Assembly (NCBI GenBank): GCA_019637265.1
Contig: JAHBVY010000014.1
Coordinates: 22,714-86,713, forward strand
Direction: 5' to 3'
Length of the DNA: 64,000 bases
Origin: Polyangiaceae bacterium
GTDB lineage: Bacteria; Myxococcota_A; Polyangia; Polyangiales; Polyangiaceae
The notes below the pieces were generated by a model. It had not been told where the DNA came from. It saw nothing but the letters and a program-made list of their open reading frames with translations, and did no database searches. Below, one piece after another: positions 43,669-50,671 of the stretch (position 1 is its first letter; every line of letters starts with the position of its first letter). Position numbers and translations under genes: made by a program.

Positions 43669-45555
43669 CTAAGTCAAAGCAATTCCCAGCAAGGACCGTA
43701 GCTCGAGGTAGTCCTCGCTCACGGACCACAGCCGGAGGCCATCCACCCGGAACGCCGTTGCCTCATCACCGAGGTCGAAGCCTCCTCGGATGCTGTGTAT
43801 CGCTTGCACCAGGTCGTTACTGAACAGCAGGCCGACGCGGTCAGCTGTCATGTCAACGTTCCTGAGCCAAGTCGTGATGTCGAGCGACTCCGGGGTGCAG
43901 GAGCCGGCCTGCTCGCGAATGTCCGCGCGCTCATCCGGATCGATCTGCTTCTCCAGTGTGGCAAGCTCCAGGGGATTCAGGCCACCGACTGGCTCGCCGC
44001 GGGAGAGGCTCAGCGCCGCGTGGACCCAGCGGCGCAGCTCGGGCTCGGAGCGCACCAAGGGGCGCGCGTAGTGCCCAGGCAGCAGGTAGCTGGTGTACCA
44101 CCCAGCCAGGAAGGCGGCCTCGCTCGGGCTGGTGACGCGAGACGTCTCAGCGCCGACGCCGATCGTCGGATTATCCCCGTGGATAAAGAACAGGGGGCGA
44201 GGGACCCCAGCGTGTTGATAGACGGGGTGGAGCTGGAGGCCCAGGAGCTGCGCTGCCTCCGTCAGCAGGGAGTGGCGAGCGGGGTCCACCCGATGGGCGT
44301 CGGTGTAGCCGAGGGACGCGGTGGGGCGCCCATAGCGCTCCAGCAGGGCTGGGATCAGGTAGTCGACGATCGTGGTGAGCACGCGATCGGTGAGGAGCAC
44401 GCGGTCACGCAGGAGGTCGGCTGTGATCGTACCTAGGGGTGGCCTGGTGCCTCTAGCGCGATGCGTCTCGTAGAAGGCGCGCTCTCTTTCATCTGCTGCG
44501 TTCAGCGTCGTCAGCGCCTGGCAGGCTGTCCACATGGCGTCGGTACGCTTGGCGTGGAAGTGAGCGAGGCGTAGCGCCTGGTAGCCTTCCGGGTTATTCG
44601 GGTACCTGACCATCAATGCTCGCGCGTCTTGGAGCGCCTGGGCTCGAGCGAGGTGGCGCCGCGCGTTGCTGCGGATCTGGTGCACGTAGGTGGCGTTGAA
44701 GGTGAGGCCCCACTCAGCGCCTGCCTCGACCATGGTCTCAGGCTCGAGCTCGTCTAGCGCGAGGATGAACGTCGTCGCGGTGAGCTTCTTCGGCCTGCCG
44801 TCCTTGCGCTTCGGGATAGGGAAGTAAATTCTGGCGCGCGTGGAGCCCACGTAGAAGATCCGCCCGGCTTCGGTCAGTCGTTGAACTGCGCTACGCCACT
44901 CCGTCGGCTCTAGCCCGAGCGCCTGTCGCGCCTCCCTGGCCCTGGTGCCGGGATTCTTCTGGATGAACTCGAAGATCTGCTCCGCCTGTGCCTCGATCTC
45001 CTCGCTCGACTTGCGCGTGCGCCTGATCTCCTCTTCATCCCCCGCGCCCTCGTTGTCGCCGCCCTCATCGTCGATCGCGGGTGGCGGGATGATGGGCGCG
45101 CCCTCCTCGTCGTTCTCGTTCTCGTCGTCGTCGTTCTCGTTGAGCTCGGAGGCGGCGTCTGAGGCTGAGTCCTCGTCTGACGCGGGTTCACCCAACGCTG
45201 CCCAGTCGTAGGCGTGCTCTTGGGTTGGCGCAGCGAGTGGATCGACCTCCGGGCCATCGACCACCGGCGCGATGAACTCACCGCTCGGGGTGCTCGTGGG
45301 GGAAGGCGGAGCCGCCAGGAAATCTACATCGGTGTCCGCGCTAGCCTGGAGCCGCGCCACGCTGCGATCGTGTGTGGCCATCGCCGCTCGGTAGCCGACC
45401 TCATAGCCACGCACGAGCGCCGCGGTGAGCTGGGGGCGTAGGGCTTGGCGTAGCTGCTCCCGGCTGGTGCGTTGCTGGTGCAGCGCGTCCTCGACGGCGT
45501 CCAGGACGCCGTCCTCATGGTCATCAACGACACCGAGGAGCTGCGCCTCACTCAT
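43669..45555 (-). CDS. Winged-helix protein partner of the DGQHR gene, unknown function
   Basis: 628 aa from ATG at 45555, overlapping the end of the DGQHR gene by 8 bp; the frame upstream of this is shadow. Residues 1-80: helical (DDHEDGVLDAVEDALHQQRT). Residues 115-175: very acidic, almost all Asp, Glu and Asn. Residues 180-255: a winged-helix-like unit (QIFEFIQKNPGTRAREARQA, LTEAGRIFYVGSTRARIYFP). Then a TPR-like helical segment (VRYPNNPEGYQALRLAHFHA), and a C-terminal part containing EAAFLAGWYTSYLLPGHYAR and MTADRVGLLFSNDL. I associate that last arrangement with the ends of large TPR proteins of myxobacteria, a possibly degenerate peptidase-like fold; no HExxH is present. Likely works with the DGQHR protein. 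Confidence 0.65.
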   Translation of the reverse strand: MSEAQLLGVVDDHEDGVLDAVEDALHQQRTSREQLRQALRPQLTAALVRGYEVGYRAAMATHDRSVARLQASADTDVDFLAAPPSPTSTPSGEFIAPVVDGPEVDPLAAPTQEHAYDWAALGEPASDEDSASDAASELNENDDDENENDEEGAPIIPPPAIDDEGGDNEGAGDEEEIRRTRKSSEEIEAQAEQIFEFIQKNPGTRAREARQALGLEPTEWRSAVQRLTEAGRIFYVGSTRARIYFPIPKRKDGRPKKLTATTFILALDELEPETMVEAGAEWGLTFNATYVHQIRSNARRHLARAQALQDARALMVRYPNNPEGYQALRLAHFHAKRTDAMWTACQALTTLNAADERERAFYETHRARGTRPPLGTITADLLRDRVLLTDRVLTTIVDYLIPALLERYGRPTASLGYTDAHRVDPARHSLLTEAAQLLGLQLHPVYQHAGVPRPLFFIHGDNPTIGVGAETSRVTSPSEAAFLAGWYTSYLLPGHYARPLVRSEPELRRWVHAALSLSRGEPVGGLNPLELATLEKQIDPDERADIREQAGSCTPESLDITTWLRNVDMTADRVGLLFSNDLVQAIHSIRGGFDLGDEATAFRVDGLRLWSVSEDYLELRSLLGIALT

Positions 45556-46729
45556 CTGCGGGCCCTCCTTCGGCGGCCAGCGCCTCCACCAGCTCTCGCG
45601 CGAGCAGCCGCGTGGTCTCCTTGCCGCCGCCGCCGGCGCGCTCTCGCCAGCGCCCCGCCGTTTCAAAGCGGACCGCGCCGATCTGCGAGCGCCAAGGCTC
45701 CATCAACGCCGCCATGGCCTCCCTGGGCGCCTGGCCTCCCTGTAGCTGCGCGAACACCCGCCGCAGCACCTCGTGGGACGCTTGGATGAGCGCGCGCAAC
45801 GCCAGCGCGCTGTGGGTGGAGTAGCCAGGCTGGCCCCAGCCGCCCTGGAACACGTCCTGCGCGATCTGAAAATACTCGTTGTAGAGCCCGGCCACACCCT
45901 GCTCGTACTGGCTGAGCCAGCCGGCCTCTGCGGCGTCCTTCCGGGTTGCTTCGACGGTCCTACGAAGCTCCTGCGCGATGCCTGCCTGTGCGATGCGCCC
46001 AGAACCCACGCCGAGCATTTTGATTTCCCCGCGGAGCGCCGACGCAGCGTCCTCGTTCAAGGTCCTGATGATGTCGTGCACCTCAGCGTCACGCTCATCC
46101 CGAAACAGCTGACGTCCGCTCAGGCTCAGTAGCAAAGAGGGGTTCAAGCGCGTGTGCTTGGAGTTGATGGTCACGAACATCTCGACGATGGCCGCGGGGG
46201 ACAGGCCCACGAACAGCACCGCGGGGATTTGCAGATCCCGCACCTTCGCCTTGGTGGCCTCATCCAGCTGAGTGGAGGCGAGCAGAGCGCACATGGCCAG
46301 CAGGCGATGCTGCCCGTCGAGCACACGGAGCGAGGGTTCGTCATCATCCATGACCAGGTTCCCCACGAACGGGCTCATGCCCTCAGCGTGGAAGGCGACC
46401 GGCTCGTCGGTCGTCAGCAGCACGGCGCCGGGCAGGGGCGGCAGCTGCCCGCTCTCCAGCACCCCCAGCACATAGTCTGCGATCTCCCCGAGCTTCTTCT
46501 TGAGGATGGGGCGCTGATAGGCCTCGTCCTTCTCCTCGATGCGGCCTTCAATGTCAGCCCAGTTGACGAGCGACGCCTTGCGGCTGGAGGCGCGCCGCTT
46601 GGGGGCGGACTCATCCCCCAGGACCTCGAACCGGACCAGGCGCTCGACGTCCTGAGCCACCAAGTTGACGAGGTAGATGGTCTGGGAGGACTGCTGCACT
46701 TTGAGCGCGGGGAACAGACGTGGTGCCAT
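45548..46729 (-). CDS. DGQHR-domain protein (DndB/DpdB-like)
   Basis: 393 aa from ATG at 46729. The signature motif is exact: LRVLDGQHRLLAM near residue 137, followed by AVLFVGLSPAAIVEMFVTINSKHTRLNPS near 175-200, the pattern of DGQHR proteins such as DndB (regulator in DNA phosphorothioation) and the DpdB-type proteins of 7-deazaguanine DNA modification. Neither dnd nor dpd genes are near, so this is a stand-alone family member. The gene overlaps the winged-helix gene at its 3' end, making a two-gene unit. It is flanked by dispersed repeats B and C and sits next to CRISPR operons, which fits a defence or DNA-modification role; that is inference. Confidence 0.85.
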   Translation of the reverse strand: MAPRLFPALKVQQSSQTIYLVNLVAQDVERLVRFEVLGDESAPKRRASSRKASLVNWADIEGRIEEKDEAYQRPILKKKLGEIADYVLGVLESGQLPPLPGAVLLTTDEPVAFHAEGMSPFVGNLVMDDDEPSLRVLDGQHRLLAMCALLASTQLDEATKAKVRDLQIPAVLFVGLSPAAIVEMFVTINSKHTRLNPSLLLSLSGRQLFRDERDAEVHDIIRTLNEDAASALRGEIKMLGVGSGRIAQAGIAQELRRTVEATRKDAAEAGWLSQYEQGVAGLYNEYFQIAQDVFQGGWGQPGYSTHSALALRALIQASHEVLRRVFAQLQGGQAPREAMAALMEPWRSQIGAVRFETAGRWRERAGGGGKETTRLLARELVEALAAEGGPADE

Positions 46730-47018
46730 GGACGCGAAGCTCCTGATGCCTGGGAGGTTTCGGAGCGCGCCACAACCAGCGAGCCCGAAGAAAGGGGCTC
46801 AGGGTAGATCCATCCCTTCGCCTTCACAACCGCCCATCCGTGCAGCCACGCCGAGAGGGCGCTGTGAGGCAGCTACGGCGCTGCTGTGAGTGCGCGGGGG
46901 GGCGTGCAAGGTGCCGCGAGGCGCGTGGTTAGGGTGCCCACCTGCCCAGTGGGGGATTGGGGGTTGGTAGCGCCAGGTCGCGGCGCGCGGTGACGCAGTC
47001 GGTGGCCGGCCCAGTCAG
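46730..47018. other. Intergenic region with repeat copy C
   Basis: 289 bp between DGQHR and sugE, both on the minus strand. The left part should hold the DGQHR promoter. Copy C of the dispersed repeat (46951-47018) reads TTGGGGGTTGGTAGCGCCAG then GCGCGCGGTGACGCAGTCGG and stops at the sugE stop codon. Confidence 0.65.
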
Positions 47019-47339
47019 CTAAGCGCTCGCCGTCACCTTCAACCCGACGATCGCCACGAGCAGGAGCCCAATGAAGGCGATACGTAGCGGTGGCATCGGC
47101 TCGTTGAAGAGCACCGCCCCACCGATCGTGGTGCCCAGCACCCCAATCCCCACCCAAATGGCGTAGGCGGTGCCGATGGGCAACGTACGCACCGCGCGGC
47201 CGAGCAGCACCATGCTCAGCACGATGGCCGCGCCGGTGATGACGCTCGGCACGAGCCGCGTGAAACCCTGCGTGAGCTTGAGCCCCAACGACCAAACCAC
47301 CTCGAGCAACCCAGCGACGATCAAAACAAACCAAGCCAT
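47019..47339 (-). CDS. sugE: SMR-family guanidinium exporter SugE (Gdx)
   Basis: 106 aa, the usual SMR length. Four membrane helices with the SMR pattern: AWFVLIVAGLLEVVWSLGLK carrying the essential membrane Glu (E13), then GFTRLVPSVITGAAIVLSMV, LPIGTAYAIWVGIGVLGT and AFIGLLLVAIVGLKV. The WSLGLK following the Glu, rather than the YAWGLK seen in multidrug EmrE types, fits the SugE/Gdx branch that exports guanidinium by proton antiport as a dual-topology dimer. ATG at 47339 is preceded by GGAGGAG at a good distance. A guanidine-III riboswitch candidate lies directly upstream (47355-47396), which supports this substrate. Confidence 0.9.
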   Translation of the reverse strand: MAWFVLIVAGLLEVVWSLGLKLTQGFTRLVPSVITGAAIVLSMVLLGRAVRTLPIGTAYAIWVGIGVLGTTIGGAVLFNEPMPPLRIAFIGLLLVAIVGLKVTASA

Positions 47340-47354
47340 GTGGATCTCCTCCAC

Positions 47355-47396
47355 GGCCCGTCGTGCTTGCCTGGTACGGGTCGCCCTCGTCAGGGC
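47355..47396 (-). ncRNA. Guanidine-III riboswitch (ykkC-III type) controlling sugE
   Basis: On the minus strand the leader reads GCCCTGACGAGGGCGACC, then CGTACCAGGCAAGCACGACG and GGCC. It keeps the conserved GACGAGG, CGTACC and GACGG elements of the guanidine-III class. Both helices of its pseudoknot can form: P2 by CCTG with CAGG, and P1 by CCCGT with ACGGG. Compared with the Thermobifida example that I recall (CCGG/CCGG and GCCGU/ACGGC), both helices carry compensating changes. The Shine-Dalgarno GGAGGAG begins 3 bases after the element, allowing translational control. The downstream gene encodes a guanidinium exporter, the expected target. Confidence 0.8.
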
Positions 47397-47414
47397 TCGA
47401 AATGAGCGAGGGGC

Positions 47415-47443
47415 AGTGTAGGACGCGAGTTTCGGCATCGCAA
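47415..47443 (-). promoter_or_regulatory. Predicted sigma-70-type promoter of sugE
   Basis: On the minus strand TTGCGA (-35, 47438-47443) and TACACT (-10, 47415-47420) are separated by exactly 17 bases. Each matches four of six consensus positions. Transcription would begin shortly before the riboswitch. Confidence 0.5.
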
Positions 47444-47932
47444 GGGTGCGGGCGCGGTGCGGCTGGGATGGGTGCGATGCGGGTGCTGTGTGGTCAGGCG
47501 TAGGAGCCCGATGAGCGAGCCTGGCCAGAGAGTCCGCTTCGCGAGCCTGCCGTGTGAGCTCACGCTGTGGGCTCCTTGAAGCGCGAGGCGCGGCGATCCC
47601 GCGCGCCGCTCCGCTGCATGGCTCAGTCACGTTTTGCCCGCCGCAGCGCGCTGCGTCATCGTGACGCGCTCGAGCACACGGGCTGCAGCTGCGTGGAGCA
47701 CAAGGTAGGACAACCTGCGAGCGAAATGAGCGCGCGACCAAAACAGGTGTTGAGCCTTACGGCGTGCGCCTGGTACGGTCGGGTGTTTGGGGCCTGATGT
47801 CGCTGCAATTCGCTACATTTGTTGAGACTTTCGCTGGTTTCATCGGCGCGTGCCAGCAGCGCATTGGCGCCTGGCGGCGGGAACCTGACGGTGGATGCAG
47901 GGCTCGCACGATGATGGGTGAGGGAGGCTGCT
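47444..47932. other. Region between sugE and the cas3 operon
   Basis: 489 bp with no supported gene; a 76-codon frame at 47567-47797 has no family features and ordinary shadow composition. The right end must hold the cas operon promoter and has lower GC (CTACATTTGTTGAGACTTTC near 47811). No CRISPR repeats are present. Confidence 0.5.
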
Positions 47933-50671
47933 GTGGCAGGTAGCTCGCAACGCGAGTTTGCAGAGTGGTTCGCGCGCTTCGCGTCAGCTCAGGGGGGTGC
48001 AGCGATGAAGCCGCGCGAGTGGCAGGCGGCGCTCGCCCGGGACGAGGAGCCGCGCTCGCGTGTGATCCGGATCCCAACGGGTTACGGGAAGACGCTCGGG
48101 GTACTTGGGGCTTGGCTCTATCACCGTGTCGAGCGCAATGATGAGCGGTGGCCCCGGCGCCTCGTCTGGACGCTGCCAATGCGCGTACTCGTTGAGCAGA
48201 CCGCCGACGAGGTGCGAAGGTGCCTCGAACGCCTGCAGCTGCTCTGGCAGCCTGACGAGGACCATCAAGGTAAGGTGGGCGTCCACCTCCTCATGGGAGG
48301 TGCTGACCCTGGCGGCGAGTGGAACCTCTACCCTGAGGAGAGCGCGGTCTTCATCGCGACGCAGGATATGGCCCTCTCACGCGCTCTGAACCGTGGCTAT
48401 GGTGCACCTCGTGCTCGCTGGCCAATGGAGTTTGGTCTCCTCAGCCACGATGCGCTGTGGGTGCTCGATGAGGTTCAGCTCATGGATGTTGGCCTCGCAA
48501 CCAGCGCCCAGCTCCAGGCTTTCTGTGACGATGACGCGGCAGCTGGGCGCTCGCTAAAGCCGAGGTTGAGCTGGTGGATGAGCGCAACGCTCCAGCCCGA
48601 TTGGTTGAAGAGCGTGGATACCGTGAACCACCACCCTATGTGGACGGCGAGCCCCACGGAGCTCACCGCCAGTGCGCTCGGCGCTGGCCTCGCGACCATC
48701 AAGAAGGCGCTCAGTATCCAGCAGATCGAAGCCATCAACCACGGTGCGTTCGCGAAGGTGGTCAAGGAGGCTCACGAGAAGGCGCCAGCCAGTGGCGAGC
48801 ACGGGCGGATCACGCTAGTTGTTTGCAACACGGTTGACCGGGCCAACCGCACCTATGAGGCGCTCGAGAAGCTAGGCGTGACGACTGATCTGCGGCTGGT
48901 TCACAGCCGCTTCCGGCCACGTGAGCGAGAGGGTTGGAAGACAGCCTTCCTTGGCAGGGAAGCGTGCAAGCAGGGGGTGGATCGCATCATCGTCGCGACG
49001 CAGGTCGTCGAGGCTGGCGTGGACATCAGCGCGACCACTCTCGTCACGGAGCTCGCTCCGTGGTCGAGCCTCGTGCAGCGTTTTGGTCGTTGCGCTCGCT
49101 ATGGCGGCTCGGGGAGCGTGGTGGTGATCGACCGAGGTCGTGACGAGAAGACTGCGCCTCCGTATTCCCCCGAGGAGCTCGAGGCAGCACAGGGAGCGAT
49201 CGATACTCTGGCGGCGAAGGTGAAGGACGTCGGCATCGCCAGCATCGAGGACTTCGAGCGTGAGCTAACCGATGGCGGGCGGAAGGAGCTCTATCCCTAT
49301 CAGCCCAAGCAGCTCCTCTTGCGTCGTGAGCTGGAAGAGCTCTTCAATACAACCCCTGACCTGACTGGTGCAGACATCGATGTTAGCTCCTTCATCCGCA
49401 GCGGCGAAGAGCGAGACGTGTCAGTGTTCTGGCTCGAGGTGCCGTCAGCCAAGAAGGGAGAACCCATCCCTCGACCCTCAGATAGGCGTCGGCCTTCGCG
49501 GGAGGAGCTGTGTGGAGTGCCCTTCCTTGCCGCGCGCGATTGGCTTTGTGGCAAGGAGACGAAGACGAAGCCGGCGCCGCGCCTCCTGCCATCGCGTCGC
49601 GCCTGGGTTTGGGACTGGATCGAGGGCAAGTGGGAGATCGCAGAGCGGGCGGCGCTCATTCCTGGAACCGTGGTCTGCGTTGCCGCGGATACGGGAGGCT
49701 ACCGTGAAGACCGAGGCTTCGATGCTGAGTCGAAATCGAAGGTGATGACGCTCGACTCACCATCACCTGAGGCACAGGACGCGGCTGATGACCTGGAAGA
49801 CACCGAGGCACTGAGCATCACGACCGCCTATAAGACGATCGCAACCCACAACGCCGAGGTGGGAAACCTTGCGGCGCGGATCGCCGCGGCTCTCGTCCCC
49901 GGGCGGTTCGCCGAGCTGGTCGAGCTTGCCGGGCGTTGGCATGACCTCGGCAAAGCGCATTCAGCGTTCCAGGCCGTGATCGAAGAACGTGGCGCTTACC
50001 AGACTCGCGTCGATCTCGCGAAGGCGCCCGATGGTACGTGGCAGAGACCCTGCCGGTATCGGAGCAAGGACGGTGAAGAGCGGCGCGGCTTTCGCCACGA
50101 GCTGGCGAGTTGCCTCGCCCTCTTCGCGGTGCTCCAGCGATACGAGCCCACGCATGCCGCGCTATTGGGACCGTGGGCTGAGGCGCTAGTGCTCATCGGT
50201 GAAGGTGAGGCGCCCGTACCCGCCACGGACGGTTCGACACCGACCGAGCTCGAAGAGCGGGTGCTCGCGTGCACCGCTGAGGAGTTCGATCTCCTCGCCT
50301 ACTTGGTCCTCTCGCATCATGGGAAGGTGCGTGTTGCCCTACACGCAGGGCCCAAGGACCAGGAGTACGTTGCGCGTGACGGACGTGGTCTGCCGATCCG
50401 AGGGGTTCGCGACGGTGATATCTTGCCGGCGGTCTCGCTCGATGGGGTGAGTTCGCTCCCCGAGCTCTCACTCACGCTCGCTCCGGCCACGCTCGGCCTC
50501 TCGTCGATCACGGGTAGGAGCTGGCGCGACCGGACGGCAGCGCTCCTTCGTGCGCGCGGACCCGGTTCGCTCGCCTACCTTGAAGCGCTGCTCATTTCGG
50601 CGGATCGGCGCGGGTCCAAGCTCAAGACGTCTGACCCACTGCTTGCAGAGTCATCTGGAGACGCGTCATGA
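47933..50671 (+). CDS. cas3: Type I-G (I-U) CRISPR helicase-nuclease Cas3, HD at C-terminus
   Basis: 912 aa from GTG at 47933, preceded five bases earlier by AGGGAGG; GTG at 47918 would add five codons. Unwinds and cuts target DNA after Cascade recognition. The superfamily 2 helicase comes first: Walker A RIPTGYGKTLGVLG near residue 48, TLPMRVLVEQTADE, DEVQLMDVG as the Walker B (DEVQ), WMSATLQ (motif III) and VATQVVEAGVDIS with QRFGRCARYGG (motifs V and VI). The HD nuclease lies at the C-terminus (GRWHDLGKAHSAFQ near 663, then RHELAS and LSHHGK), the order typical of I-G and opposite to most Cas3 proteins. Its stop overlaps the csx17 start (ATGA). Confidence 0.92.
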   Translation: MAGSSQREFAEWFARFASAQGGAAMKPREWQAALARDEEPRSRVIRIPTGYGKTLGVLGAWLYHRVERNDERWPRRLVWTLPMRVLVEQTADEVRRCLERLQLLWQPDEDHQGKVGVHLLMGGADPGGEWNLYPEESAVFIATQDMALSRALNRGYGAPRARWPMEFGLLSHDALWVLDEVQLMDVGLATSAQLQAFCDDDAAAGRSLKPRLSWWMSATLQPDWLKSVDTVNHHPMWTASPTELTASALGAGLATIKKALSIQQIEAINHGAFAKVVKEAHEKAPASGEHGRITLVVCNTVDRANRTYEALEKLGVTTDLRLVHSRFRPREREGWKTAFLGREACKQGVDRIIVATQVVEAGVDISATTLVTELAPWSSLVQRFGRCARYGGSGSVVVIDRGRDEKTAPPYSPEELEAAQGAIDTLAAKVKDVGIASIEDFERELTDGGRKELYPYQPKQLLLRRELEELFNTTPDLTGADIDVSSFIRSGEERDVSVFWLEVPSAKKGEPIPRPSDRRRPSREELCGVPFLAARDWLCGKETKTKPAPRLLPSRRAWVWDWIEGKWEIAERAALIPGTVVCVAADTGGYREDRGFDAESKSKVMTLDSPSPEAQDAADDLEDTEALSITTAYKTIATHNAEVGNLAARIAAALVPGRFAELVELAGRWHDLGKAHSAFQAVIEERGAYQTRVDLAKAPDGTWQRPCRYRSKDGEERRGFRHELASCLALFAVLQRYEPTHAALLGPWAEALVLIGEGEAPVPATDGSTPTELEERVLACTAEEFDLLAYLVLSHHGKVRVALHAGPKDQEYVARDGRGLPIRGVRDGDILPAVSLDGVSSLPELSLTLAPATLGLSSITGRSWRDRTAALLRARGPGSLAYLEALLISADRRGSKLKTSDPLLAESSGDAS

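Noticed and set aside
43669..45555. Active metallopeptidase in the C-terminal half of the winged-helix protein
   Set aside because: No HExxH or other zinc motif is present; only a loose resemblance to a peptidase-like fold.
43352..47018. Transposon or integrative element carrying the DGQHR module
   Set aside because: No transposase, integrase, tRNA or target-site duplication is seen; only short repeats flank it.
47567..47797. 76-codon frame upstream of cas3
   Set aside because: No ribosome site, no family pattern, Arg/Ala/Ser shadow composition.
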